Below are positions 15,039 through 23,226 of a DNA stretch of 64,000 nucleotides, in pieces. The notes below the pieces were generated by a model, which made no database searches, was not told where the DNA came from, and saw only the letters and a list, made by a program, of their open reading frames with translations. Origin of the DNA: Pseudomonadota bacterium. GTDB taxonomy: Bacteria; Pseudomonadota; Alphaproteobacteria; Rhizobiales; Devosiaceae. The position numbers and the translations under genes were made by a program. How positions within the stretch are numbered: the stretch's first letter is position 1; each line of letters starts with the position of its first letter. The stretch spans positions 496,001 through 560,000 of the forward strand of contig JAEWGT010000017.1 of the NCBI GenBank assembly GCA_023388175.1. The letters run 5' to 3'.

Positions 15039-15851
15039 ATGCTCGACGACATCGCCTTCTGGGTCAGCTACCTGACAAACGGCAAGCATCTGACCTGGTA
15101 TGCCAGCTTCCAGTTCACCATTTTCGCGGCCCTGATGGGTGGCGCGCTGGCGGTTGTCTTCGGGCTGACCGGCGCGACGCTGAAAAGCTCACGCTTCCTG
15201 CCCTTCCGCCTGATAGGCTCGTTCTACTCTGCCATCGTCCGCGGCGTGCCCGATGTGCTGTTCTTCCTGTTCTTTCCGCTCGCTTTCGAGCAGGCCGTTG
15301 AGTGGTTCGTCGCCACCCAGGTCTGTACCGTCGAATCCATCGCCGCCCAGTCCGCGCCCTGGCCGCCTTGCCGGGAGGCAAACTGGTTCCTCGGCACATT
15401 CGAATATCTGATGCTGGCCAGCGTTTCGCTCGGCCTCGTCTATGGCGCCTTCGCCACCAATGTCATTCACGGCGCCATGCGCTCGGTGCCCCATGGCCAG
15501 CTCGAAGCCGCCCGCGCTTATGGCATGAGCGCGTCTCAGGTGCTCTGGCGCGTCCATATCCGCCAGATGTGGGTCTATGCCCTGCCCGGCCTCTCCAATG
15601 TCTGGATGCTGATCATCAAGGCGACCTCGCTGCTCTCGCTCCTGCAGATTGCCGACATCGTGCTCTGGGCGGATCGCCTCGGCGCACCGAACTATCTGCC
15701 CGCCGTCGGCCTCGTCCACGATGACTGGCGCTGGCGTTACTATCTCGTGCTCTTCGTCTTCTACATCCTCGTCACCTGGCTGTCCGAGCGCGCCTTCGAA
15801 GCCATCATGAAACGCGCCGGTCGCGGTATTCTCAGCGAGGCGAACGGCTGA
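15039..15851 (+). CDS. Polar amino acid ABC transporter permease (HisQ type)
   Basis: A 270-aa integral membrane protein. The BPD_transp_1 coupling motif EAARAYGMSASQVLWRVHIRQMW is at about residues 158-180. About five membrane helices are seen. A loop with several polar residues and two Cys (VATQVCTVESIAAQSAPWPPC) interrupts the helices, longer than in E. coli HisQ. The ATG at 15039 follows the hairpin; an in-frame start at 14943 overlaps the binding protein. Its stop overlaps the next permease start (TGATG), so the two are translationally coupled. Confidence 0.88.
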   Translation: MLDDIAFWVSYLTNGKHLTWYASFQFTIFAALMGGALAVVFGLTGATLKSSRFLPFRLIGSFYSAIVRGVPDVLFFLFFPLAFEQAVEWFVATQVCTVESIAAQSAPWPPCREANWFLGTFEYLMLASVSLGLVYGAFATNVIHGAMRSVPHGQLEAARAYGMSASQVLWRVHIRQMWVYALPGLSNVWMLIIKATSLLSLLQIADIVLWADRLGAPNYLPAVGLVHDDWRWRYYLVLFVFYILVTWLSERAFEAIMKRAGRGILSEANG

Positions 15852-16585
15852 TGCAGGGCTTTTTCGACGATATGGCCATCATGGCCCCGGCGGTGCTGTT
15901 CAACATTTACTTTGCCGCCGCCTCCATTCCCATCGGCTTCGTCCTCGCCATCTTCCTGGCGCTCGGCAAGGCCTCGCCCAATCCGCTGCTCAACCGGCTG
16001 TCGCGTGGCTATATCTATGCCTTCCGGGGCTCGCCGCTCTTCATCCAGTTCTTCATGTTCTATTCGCTCGCCCTCTCGCTCAATATGAGCGTCTGGCGCC
16101 CCATGGGCATTTCCGGCTTCGTGCTGCACCCGCTCTTCATGGGCCCCCTGGTGCTGGTGCTCAACACCGCCGCCTATACCGCCGAGATTTTCTATGGCGC
16201 CCTGCGTGCCGTGCCGCGCGGCGCCATCGAAGCCGCCCGCGCCTATGGCATGAGCCGGTCCCAGCAATTCCGCCGCGTGGTCTGGCCCAATCTCATCCGC
16301 CTCGCCTGGCCGGCCTATACCAACGAAGTGGTCTTCCTCTTCCACGCCACGGCCATCGTCTATTTCGCCCTGCCGGTAGTGGGTGCGCAGCGCGATCTGA
16401 TGAGCACAGCGAAAAACCTGTTCGAGCGCGACTTCAACGCCTTCCTGCATTTCCCGGTAGCCGCGCTCTACTTCCTCGCAGTATCGCTGGTGATCTTTTT
16501 TGTCTTCGGACTTATCTATTCCCGGCTCATGCGCCATCTGCCGGCCACCCCCGGCCTGCGCTTCGCGCCCAAATGGTTCCGCTAG
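15851..16585 (+). CDS. Polar amino acid ABC transporter permease (HisM type)
   Basis: A 244-aa integral membrane protein with the coupling motif EAARAYGMSRSQQFRRVVWPNLIRLAWP in the C-terminal half and the conserved FRGSPLFIQFFMFY segment of His/Glu/Gln/Arg/opine permeases. It starts in the overlap TGATG with the HisQ-type gene. With the ATPase at 13354 and binding protein at 14224 it completes an importer. Confidence 0.9.
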   Translation: MQGFFDDMAIMAPAVLFNIYFAAASIPIGFVLAIFLALGKASPNPLLNRLSRGYIYAFRGSPLFIQFFMFYSLALSLNMSVWRPMGISGFVLHPLFMGPLVLVLNTAAYTAEIFYGALRAVPRGAIEAARAYGMSRSQQFRRVVWPNLIRLAWPAYTNEVVFLFHATAIVYFALPVVGAQRDLMSTAKNLFERDFNAFLHFPVAALYFLAVSLVIFFVFGLIYSRLMRHLPATPGLRFAPKWFR

Positions 16586-16644
16586 GCGTTTCCGGCAATG
16601 CCGGTGACGGCTTGCGGTTCGGAAGCGCGATCGAAAATGAGGGT

Positions 16645-16667
16645 CGTTTCAGCGCTTCACTGAAACG
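16645..16667 (+). other. Hairpin upstream of the thiamine-binding-fold gene
   Basis: CGTTTCAG (16645-16652) pairs with CTGAAACG (16660-16667) over a 7-base loop, 24 bases before the ATG at 16691. No TPP riboswitch core motifs are present in 16586-16690. Role unknown. Confidence 0.35.
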
Positions 16668-16690
16668 ATGAAACGCCCCAAAGGATCATC

Positions 16691-16990
16691 ATGAAGATCA
16701 TTGCCGATCTCTGCATCGTGCCCATGGGCGTTGGACCCTCGGTCTCGCGCTACATTCGGGAGGTCAAGGATGTGCTGGTGCGCTCCGGCCTCACCCACGA
16801 CATGCACGCCAACGGCACCAATATCGAAGGCGAAATGGCCGAGGTTTCCGCTGCCGTCGAAGCCTGCTGCCAGCGCTTGCAGGCTCTGGGCGTCGAGCGT
16901 GTCTTCTGCACCATGCACTTCTCCACCCGAACCGACAAAAATCAGACCATGGCCGACAAACTGTCCGCCCTCGCCGAGCCGCAAAAATGA
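16691..16990 (+). CDS. MTH1187 family thiamine-binding protein (DUF77)
   Basis: A 99-aa protein matching the MTH1187/YkoF-like ferredoxin-fold family: MKIIADLCIVPMGVGPSVSRYI, LTHDMHANGTNIEGEM and VERVFCTMHFSTRTDK. Family members bind thiamine or a related ligand. It lies in the transporter operon and its stop overlaps the start of the next gene (ATGA at 16987-16990). The link to amino acid uptake is unclear; it may be a ligand chaperone or sensor. Confidence 0.85.
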   Translation: MKIIADLCIVPMGVGPSVSRYIREVKDVLVRSGLTHDMHANGTNIEGEMAEVSAAVEACCQRLQALGVERVFCTMHFSTRTDKNQTMADKLSALAEPQK

Positions 16991-18126
16991 CCTTTCAGCA
17001 GCACACGCTCACCCTGCCCGGCGACGCTCCCGGCCAATCCACCACGCTCTATTGGTACTCTGTCGGCCCCGAGAGCTCTGCGGCCAAGGTCCACCTGCAG
17101 GCCGCGCTCCATGCCGATGAGCAGCCTGGCACCATGGTCCTGCACCACCTGATCCCCATGCTCCGCGATGCCGATGCCGCCGGCATACTCCATGCCCGCT
17201 TCGTTATCTTTCCCTCGATCAATCCGCTCGGCCTCGCCACCCGCGTCCTGCGCCGCCATATCGGCCGCTACGACCTCGAAACCGGCGTCAATTTCAACCG
17301 CCGCTGGCCCGACTTGTACCCTCAGGTCGCCAATGCCATAGAGGGCAAGCTGACCCCCGACCCCAAGGCCAATGTCGCCATCATCCGCAAGGCCGTTGGC
17401 GACTGGCTGAACAGCCAGCAGCCCGCCACCGCCGCGCAGAAGCTGCGCATTGCGGTGATGAAATCCGCGCACGATGCCGACATCGTCCTCGATCTGCATT
17501 GCGACGACGAAAGCCTCATCCACATTTTCACCTCGCCAGAACTGATGCCCGGCCTGCAGGATCTGGCAGACCGCATGGGCTCAGCCGCAACGCTTACCGC
17601 CGAAGACAGCGGCGGCGGCTCGTTCGACGAAGTCCTGCCCGCCCTCTATCGCAAGGCCCAGCGCGCCCATCCGGATTTTCCTGTTCCCATGGGCGCGGAA
17701 ACCGCGACGCTGGAATATCGCGGGCAGGCCGATGTCCATGACGAAACCGGCATCAAGGACGCAGAGGGCCTGTTCGATTTCTTTGCCGATCGCGGTCTCA
17801 TCGACGCTACGCCACCTGCGGCCACACCCATGCCCGCCGCCACGCCCTTTGAAGCCACCGAGGTGCTGCGCGCCGACCGCCCCGGTCTCCTCGCCTATCG
17901 CGTCAAACTCGGCGACAAGGTGAAAAAAGGCGACGTAGTGGCCGACATCATCGCCATGGACGGCCCTGAAGCCTTCCTCGCCCGCACCCCGCTTCATGCA
18001 GGGACGGACGGCTTCATCCTCTCCCGCGCCAGCGCAAAATATGCCGTAACCGGCTCGTCCGTCGCCAAGATCGTCGGCACGGAAGTTCTGCCGGCGCGCG
18101 CGGGCGGCTATCTTCTGGAGGACTGA
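16987..18126 (+). CDS. Succinylglutamate desuccinylase/aspartoacylase (AstE/AspA) family zinc amidohydrolase
   Basis: A 379-aa protein. Zinc ligands are in LQAALHADEQPGTMVLHHLI (HxxE, about residues 42-45) and in DADIVLDLHCDDE (His about residue 175). FPSINPLGLATRVLRRHIGRYDLETGVNFNRRWPD is the substrate-pocket region, and TATLEYRG holds the catalytic Glu. The C-terminus (ATEVLRADRPGLLAYRVKLGDKVKKGD) is the beta-barrel typical of the family. These enzymes deacylate N-acyl amino acids. Its position at the end of an amino acid ABC importer operon suggests that the imported compound is an N-acylated or conjugated amino acid; this is inference. Confidence 0.85.
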   Translation: MTFQQHTLTLPGDAPGQSTTLYWYSVGPESSAAKVHLQAALHADEQPGTMVLHHLIPMLRDADAAGILHARFVIFPSINPLGLATRVLRRHIGRYDLETGVNFNRRWPDLYPQVANAIEGKLTPDPKANVAIIRKAVGDWLNSQQPATAAQKLRIAVMKSAHDADIVLDLHCDDESLIHIFTSPELMPGLQDLADRMGSAATLTAEDSGGGSFDEVLPALYRKAQRAHPDFPVPMGAETATLEYRGQADVHDETGIKDAEGLFDFFADRGLIDATPPAATPMPAATPFEATEVLRADRPGLLAYRVKLGDKVKKGDVVADIIAMDGPEAFLARTPLHAGTDGFILSRASAKYAVTGSSVAKIVGTEVLPARAGGYLLED

Positions 18127-18594
18127 GGGTAAGGCACGCCCGCCACAAACTTATCCCCGCCCCTGCATTCATCCCGCACAATCCAGCCATTCCTGCACGG
18201 GCTGCGCGGTCGCGACGAACGGGTGGTGCGGGAAGCCGGATGGAGGTGAGGTCGCTCTCTCCCGTTCGAGCGTATGGACGGCCTTACCCAGCAATGCCGG
18301 GGAGACCATGTCGGGCCTTTCCGGCTGCACCGGACTGGCAGCTGCCACGTCGCCAGCAGGGCGAAGACGAAGCAGTCCCTCATGGATGGCAAGCGGACGC
18401 AAATCCGCCGGACCCAGCGCGCGCAACGAGTCTCCGGCGCATGGGGCGAGGTTTTCCTCACCTTTTACTTTCGCCGGACGACCGGCACCGAGGCGAAGCT
18501 CGCCCCATGCCGCTGCCAAAGGCGGCTGCCTGACTGAACCGCAAGCCGAAAGGCCGGGCGGCACATCTGCACGCCCGGGACACGATCAACACTT
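18127..18594. other. 468-base region without a confident gene
   Basis: Open reading frames exist on both strands (for example minus 18169-18564), but none begins with a convincing ribosome binding site or shows a family. The minus-strand frame has phrases such as KVKGEENLAPCAGDSLRALGPADLRPLAIHEG that have no recognisable domain and read like frames of a GC-rich multicopy element. It separates the amino acid operon from the 3' end of uxuA. I see no clear terminator or transposase. Confidence 0.4.
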
Positions 18595-19815
18595 TCAGCG
18601 CCCGGCCAGGCCCCACTCGGCATGTTCCAGCGCCGTCATCACACCGCGCAGTTCCGCCAGCCCCTTCATGCGGCCAATGGTCGGGTAGCCCGGCTGCGAC
18701 CGCCGCCCGAGATCATCCATGATGTCCTGTCCATGGTCGGGCCGCATCGGGATTTCCCAATCCTTGCGCCCTTCGGCCTTGCGACGGCGTTCTTCACGGA
18801 TCACGGCAGCAATGACCGCCACCATATCCGTATCCCCGCCCAGATGCTCGGCCTCGAAGAACGAGCCGGCTATATCGCCATTGTCCCGCTTCACATTGCG
18901 CAGATGCAGGAAATGGATTTTCGGCCCGAACCGCTCGACGATCCCCGGCAGGTCATTGTCGGGCCGGGCGCCAAGCGAGCCGGTGCAGAAGGTCATGCCG
19001 TTGGCCGGGCTATCCACAGCGTCGAGAATGACCCGATAGTCCTCTTCCGTCGACATGATGCGCGGCAGTCCGAGCAGGGGGAACGGGGGATCATCCGGGT
19101 GGCAGCAAAGCCGCAAGCCAAGATCCTCTGCCACGGGCACGACTTCTTCGAGAAAGGCGATGAAATGGGTCCGCAATTGCTCGCGGCTGATCGCGCCATA
19201 TTCATCCAGATGCGCCTGCACATCGCTCAGGCTCATCGACTCGGTCGATCCAGGCAGGCCCATGGTCACATTGCGGGCGAGCTGCTTCTTGTCGTCCTCG
19301 CCCATATTTTCAAACCGCCGCCCGGCCTCATCGGCAATGGCATTGGTGAAATCGGCAGCGGCGCCCGGACGTTGCAGAATATGAATATCGAACGCGGCGA
19401 AATCATTGATGTCGAACCGCATGCACGATCCGCCATGCCCGACCGTCCAGCGCAGATCGGTCCGCGTCCAGTCCAGTACCGGCATGAAATTGTAGCAGAT
19501 GGTCTCGATGCCACTATCGGCAAGGTGCTGCATGGACACCTTGTAATTGGCGATATGCTCGCGCCAATTGCCCTTCTGCTTCTTGACGTCCTCGCTGACC
19601 GGCAGGCTCTCCACCACATCCCATGTCAGGCCCGAGGCCGACCCGTCCTTGCGCGTGGCAATTTCAGTGTGACGCTTGGCGATCTCCTCGGGCGTCCACA
19701 CCTCTCCATTGGGCACGTGATGCAGCGCGCTGACCACGCCGACGGCGCCAGCCTGGGTAATGTCATCGATGCTGGTGAGGTCCTTGGGGCCGAACCACCG
19801 CCACGTCTGTCGCAA
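18595..19815 (-). CDS. uxuA: Mannonate dehydratase UxuA
   Basis: A 406-aa protein beginning MRQTWRWFGPKDLTSIDDITQAG with the family segments VWTPEEIAKRHTEI, CYNFMPVLDWTRTDLRW, LCCHPDDPPFPLLGLPRI, FCTGSLGARPDNDL and HLRNVKRD. It dehydrates D-mannonate to 2-keto-3-deoxygluconate in the glucuronate pathway, using a divalent metal. The start codon is TTG at 19815: it gives the conserved N-terminus, and GGAG lies 8 bases upstream. It is the last gene of the minus-strand uronate operon, 60 bases after the TRIC channel gene. Confidence 0.93.
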   Translation of the reverse strand: MRQTWRWFGPKDLTSIDDITQAGAVGVVSALHHVPNGEVWTPEEIAKRHTEIATRKDGSASGLTWDVVESLPVSEDVKKQKGNWREHIANYKVSMQHLADSGIETICYNFMPVLDWTRTDLRWTVGHGGSCMRFDINDFAAFDIHILQRPGAAADFTNAIADEAGRRFENMGEDDKKQLARNVTMGLPGSTESMSLSDVQAHLDEYGAISREQLRTHFIAFLEEVVPVAEDLGLRLCCHPDDPPFPLLGLPRIMSTEEDYRVILDAVDSPANGMTFCTGSLGARPDNDLPGIVERFGPKIHFLHLRNVKRDNGDIAGSFFEAEHLGGDTDMVAVIAAVIREERRRKAEGRKDWEIPMRPDHGQDIMDDLGRRSQPGYPTIGRMKGLAELRGVMTALEHAEWGLAGR

Positions 19816-19875
19816 CTTGTAACTCCACTCTTGTATGGAAGTGATGTGCCATGTCAGTCATGGCTTTGGAAGCGC

Positions 19876-20493
19876 CTACTTGCGCATATCCCGGTCATAA
19901 ACGAATTTCGGCATTTCCCATCTGAACGCCAGGGCCATGACACGCAGCGTAAAGCCGATGGCAATGGACCCGATGATCATCACATCGATGGGCAGGCCCG
20001 CGCTCAGCCCGGCAAAATAGATAATCCCGGTGATCATCGAGACCGTGGCGTAAAGCTCGCCCTGAAACACCAGCGGAATGTCGTTGCACAGCACATCGCG
20101 CAATATGCCGCCCGCCGTTCCTGTCACCATGCCCGCCACGATGACGATGATGGGATGCACCCCCGCCTCGATGCCGATATTGCAGCCGATGACGGTGAAC
20201 ACCACCAGCCCCAGCGCGTCGAGCAGCAGGAAAGGCCACTTGAGCCGGTCCACCAGCCGCGCCAATGGGATGGTCAGCAAGGCCGCGCCGCAGACCAGCA
20301 GCAACACATAGGGATTTTCCACCCAGACCAGCGGATAGTGATCGAGCAGAATGTCGCGGATCGTGCCACCACCCAGCGCCGTGACGCAGGCGATCAGGCA
20401 CACCCCGAACCAGTCCATATTGCGTCGCCCCGCCGCCAGCGCCGCTGTCATCGCCTCGGCCGTGATCGCGATATAAAAGGCAATGAGCAGCAT
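19876..20493 (-). CDS. Trimeric intracellular cation channel family protein (YicG/UPF0126)
   Basis: A 205-aa membrane protein with about seven helices formed by two related halves. Each half carries a GGG-x-I/L-RD motif: ALGGGTIRDILLD and GTAGGILRDVLCND, the UPF0126/TRIC signature. The ATG at 20493 has GGGAGAG upstream; an in-frame codon at 20520 gives a longer N-terminus. Bacterial TRIC proteins conduct monovalent cations, and some relatives transport small organic solutes such as glycine or uncharacterised ligands. It is placed between the kdgF-like cupin and uxuA genes on the same strand, which is unexpected for an ion channel. Confidence 0.88.
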   Translation of the reverse strand: MLLIAFYIAITAEAMTAALAAGRRNMDWFGVCLIACVTALGGGTIRDILLDHYPLVWVENPYVLLLVCGAALLTIPLARLVDRLKWPFLLLDALGLVVFTVIGCNIGIEAGVHPIIVIVAGMVTGTAGGILRDVLCNDIPLVFQGELYATVSMITGIIYFAGLSAGLPIDVMIIGSIAIGFTLRVMALAFRWEMPKFVYDRDMRK

Positions 20494-20538
20494 GATCTCT
20501 CCCGGCGGCGATATGCGCACATAACAGCCAAATCGCGC

Positions 20539-20877
20539 CTAGAGAAAGTCTGCGCGATGCGGGGTGAATACGTCCACCAGCCGCCCCTTTTCCAGCGCCA
20601 CGACACCATGCACCAGACCGGACGGAACGATGAAACTGCCGCCCTGCCCGACCACTTCGGTCACCCCGTCGATGGTCACCTCGAAACTGCCCTCGGCAAC
20701 ATAGCTCACCTGAATATGCGGATGACTGTGCAGCGCGCCCACGGCGCCCTTGTCGAAGCCGAACTCCACCTGCATCAGTTCGGGCGTATGGATCAGCACC
20801 CGCCTTGTATTGCCGGGTGCCAGTTCCACCCAATCGCTCTCATCGGCCTGCGCGAAAAATTTCTGTTCAGTCATCAT
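20539..20877 (-). CDS. kdgF: Cupin domain protein, KdgF-like
   Basis: A 112-aa single cupin. The metal-binding motif GALHSHPHIQVSYVAEGSFEVTIDG is at about residues 47-71 and the second cupin motif GGSFIVPSGLVHGVVAL follows. KdgF proteins linearise 4,5-unsaturated galacturonate/uronate monomers released from pectin or alginate to the keto form used by KduI. It starts directly after the kduD stop (TAG ATG), so they are coupled. Placement supports KdgF over other single-domain cupins. Confidence 0.8.
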   Translation of the reverse strand: MMTEQKFFAQADESDWVELAPGNTRRVLIHTPELMQVEFGFDKGAVGALHSHPHIQVSYVAEGSFEVTIDGVTEVVGQGGSFIVPSGLVHGVVALEKGRLVDVFTPHRADFL

Positions 20878-21639
20878 CTACCTCGCAAGCCAGCCGCCAT
20901 CCACCGGGATGACCGCGCCGTGCATGTAATTGGACGCCGGTGCCAGAAGGAACACCGCCGCGTCGCCAATGTCGGATGGCACGCCCCATCGCCCCGCCGG
21001 GATACGCCCGAGAATGGCCGAGGACCGGTCAGGATCGTTGCGCAGCGCCTCGGTATTATTGGTCTCGATATAGCCGGGCGCCACCGCATTCACATTGATT
21101 CCCTTGGCCGCCCATTCATTGGCGAGCAGTCTTGTAATGCCCAGCACGCCACTTTTGGACGCGGTATAGCTCGCCACCCGAATGCCGCCCTGAAAGCTCA
21201 GCATCGAGGCAATATTGACGATCCGCGCCCCACGCCCGGCGGCAATGGCCCTTCGCCCCAGCGATTGCGACAAGAAGAACATCGTCTTGAGATTGACGTC
21301 CATCACCGCGTCCCAGTCGTCCTCGGTGAAATCCACCGCATCGACGCGCTTGATGATCCCGGCATTGTTGACCAGTCCGTCGATCGGGCCGTGCTGATCC
21401 CATGCCGCCTCGAACATGGCATGGGCGGCCTTGGTCGTACCGAGATCGGCGCGCATTTCGACGAAATCCGCGCCCTGCCCCGCCATCAGCGAAGCCGTCT
21501 CCTCCATGCTGGATCGACCGACCCCGATCACCTTGCCACCGGCCCGGCCGATCGAGAGTGCAATGCCCTGCCCGATGCCGGTATTGGCGCCGGTGACCAT
21601 TATGGTCTTGCCGGAAAGTCCGAAAGCCGAGAGGTCCAT
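20878..21639 (-). CDS. kduD: 2-dehydro-3-deoxy-D-gluconate 5-dehydrogenase KduD
   Basis: A 253-aa classical SDR. The nucleotide-binding motif TGANTGIGQGIA is near residues 17-28, NNAG at 91-94, Ser145 in VNIASMLSFQGG and the catalytic Tyr158/Lys162 in SYTASKSG. KduD reduces 2,5-diketo-3-deoxygluconate to 2-keto-3-deoxygluconate. It overlaps the kduI stop by one base at 21639 and precedes the KdgF-like cupin, so the trio kduI-kduD-kdgF acts in unsaturated uronate breakdown. Confidence 0.92.
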   Translation of the reverse strand: MDLSAFGLSGKTIMVTGANTGIGQGIALSIGRAGGKVIGVGRSSMEETASLMAGQGADFVEMRADLGTTKAAHAMFEAAWDQHGPIDGLVNNAGIIKRVDAVDFTEDDWDAVMDVNLKTMFFLSQSLGRRAIAAGRGARIVNIASMLSFQGGIRVASYTASKSGVLGITRLLANEWAAKGINVNAVAPGYIETNNTEALRNDPDRSSAILGRIPAGRWGVPSDIGDAAVFLLAPASNYMHGAVIPVDGGWLAR

Positions 21640-22469
21640 CAGAGCAGCTCGTCCATGCCGACCTTCTCGACATCGGTGTAATCGACATTATCCCCGGCCA
21701 TCGCCCATATGAAAGTATAGGCTCCCGTGCCGGCGCCGGAATGGATTGACCAGGGCGGAGACACCACCGCCTGCTCGTTGCGCACGATCAGGTGCCGGGT
21801 TTCGTCCGGTTCGCCCATCAGGTGCATGACAAAGGCTTCCGGTTGCAGATCGAAATAGAGATAGGCTTCCATGCGCCGGTCATGCACATGCGCCGGCATG
21901 GTGTTCCACACCGATCCGGGTGCGAACTGGGTCAGTCCCACTACCAGCTGGCAGGTTTTGACGCTGTCGGCATTCACATACTGATAGATCGAGCGCTCAT
22001 TGGCAGTGGTGCTGGCGCCCATGTCGAGCCGCTTGGCCCCGCTCTGCTGCAGCAGCGTGGTCGGATAGCTGGCATGAGCCGGCGCGCTGAGCAGGTAGTA
22101 CTTTGCCCCTTCGCCCGCAAAACGCACGTCCTTTGCGCCCATGCCGATATAGAGCATGTCGCGCGGGCCCACGGCATGGTCCACGCCATCGACCGCAATC
22201 GTCCCGGCCTCGCCGATATTGACGGCGATCATCTCGCGGCGGTCCATGAAATTGGGCGTGCCGGTCGGCTTGATCGTTTCCAGCACCAAAGCCGTGCCGT
22301 CCGGCACCGCGCTGCCCACGGCCATGCGATCGTAATGGGTATAGGTCCAGCGCACCTGGCCGGGCACGAACAGATCGTCGATCAGGAAATTCTCACGAAG
22401 CTCGCCAGTACCCATCCCCGCTGCGCTGATCGGATCGATGGCGAAGCGGATGTCGAATTCGGTGGTCAT
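21639..22469 (-). CDS. kduI: 5-dehydro-4-deoxy-D-glucuronate isomerase KduI
   Basis: A 276-aa KduI family cupin. Family features are RFAIDPISAAGMGTGELRENF at the N-terminus, PTGTPNFMDRREMIAVNIG, the zinc site MPAHVHDRRMEAYLYFDL and PPWSIHSGAGTGAYTFIWAM. KduI isomerises 4-deoxy-L-threo-5-hexosulose uronate to 2,5-diketo-3-deoxygluconate. It starts 3 bases after the GntR gene stop (22473), so it is in the same transcript as the regulator and TRAP genes. Confidence 0.93.
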   Translation of the reverse strand: MTTEFDIRFAIDPISAAGMGTGELRENFLIDDLFVPGQVRWTYTHYDRMAVGSAVPDGTALVLETIKPTGTPNFMDRREMIAVNIGEAGTIAVDGVDHAVGPRDMLYIGMGAKDVRFAGEGAKYYLLSAPAHASYPTTLLQQSGAKRLDMGASTTANERSIYQYVNADSVKTCQLVVGLTQFAPGSVWNTMPAHVHDRRMEAYLYFDLQPEAFVMHLMGEPDETRHLIVRNEQAVVSPPWSIHSGAGTGAYTFIWAMAGDNVDYTDVEKVGMDELL

Positions 22470-22472
22470 GTC

Positions 22473-23222
22473 TCAGGTCCTGTTTGTTCTGGCACTTTCG
22501 GCGAGGCGGCTGCGATAGCGATCCTGGCTGCGGGAAAGATGATCGCGCATAGCTTCACGCGCTCCATCCCCATCGCGGGCGGAAACAGCCTCCAGAATGC
22601 GGCGATGCTCTGCATGCAGCCCCACCTGGTATTCGTAGGTGAGCACGCTGTCCGTGCCCCAGGGCGAAGCGACGTCGCAGGGAATGGTCCTGCTGCCGAG
22701 CGCATCCAGCACCTCGATATAAAATGGATTATTCGTGGCCTCGGCTATGGCCCGATGAAAGGAGAAATCGGTCTTGCCGGTGGGCACGCCACGCTCCAGC
22801 AGTCGGCCGAACTCATTCCAGGCTTCATGGATAGCTGCCTCCTGGCTGGCACTGTGCCGCTGGGCCGCGAGCCCCGCGGATTCGATTTCGATACCCATGC
22901 GCACTTCGAGCACATTGAGCGCCACCGAAATCTTGTTCGAGCGCTCACCGGCAATGCTGCTGAATGCCGATGTCGCCTGCGCCATGACAAAGACACCGGC
23001 GCCCTGTCGCGCCTGCACCATGCCATCGGCGGCCAAAGCGGCAATGGCCTCGCGCACCACGGTCCGGCTAACCCCGAAATAGTTGGACAACTGACTTTCC
23101 GTGGGCAGCTTGTCCCCCGGCCCCAATTCGCCGCCACCGATACGCTTGCGCAGCGTATCGATGACCAGATCGGCCAGCTTGGGTTTTCTTGCCGGCGGCG
23201 GCATGGCTTCCATCAAAGACAT
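22473..23222 (-). CDS. FadR/GntR family transcriptional regulator of uronate genes
   Basis: A 249-aa regulator. The N-terminal winged helix-turn-helix has DTLRKRIGGGELGPGDKLPTESQLSNYFGVSRTVVREAIAAL (residues about 20-65) and the GntR wing GMVQARQGAGVFV. The C-terminal FCD domain holds the metal/ligand His residues in FHRAIAEATNN and HAEHRRILEAV. It is probably a local repressor like UxuR/ExuR that senses a uronate intermediate. It lies within the operon (4 bases after dctM), so it is autoregulated. Candidate operators are before the first gene at 26187-26237. Confidence 0.9.
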   Translation of the reverse strand: MSLMEAMPPPARKPKLADLVIDTLRKRIGGGELGPGDKLPTESQLSNYFGVSRTVVREAIAALAADGMVQARQGAGVFVMAQATSAFSSIAGERSNKISVALNVLEVRMGIEIESAGLAAQRHSASQEAAIHEAWNEFGRLLERGVPTGKTDFSFHRAIAEATNNPFYIEVLDALGSRTIPCDVASPWGTDSVLTYEYQVGLHAEHRRILEAVSARDGDGAREAMRDHLSRSQDRYRSRLAESARTNRT

Positions 23223-23226
23223 GGCA

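Noticed and set aside
16586..16690. Possible TPP riboswitch before the thiamine-binding-fold gene
   Set aside because: The conserved TPP core motifs (CTGAGA and the thiamine-box AC-rich loop) are absent; only one simple hairpin is present.
18622..21681. 1019-codon plus-strand open frame opposite uxuA, TRIC, kdgF and kduD
   Set aside because: It is antisense to four clear genes, is rich in His/Arg/Gln as expected for a mirror frame, and has no family pattern.
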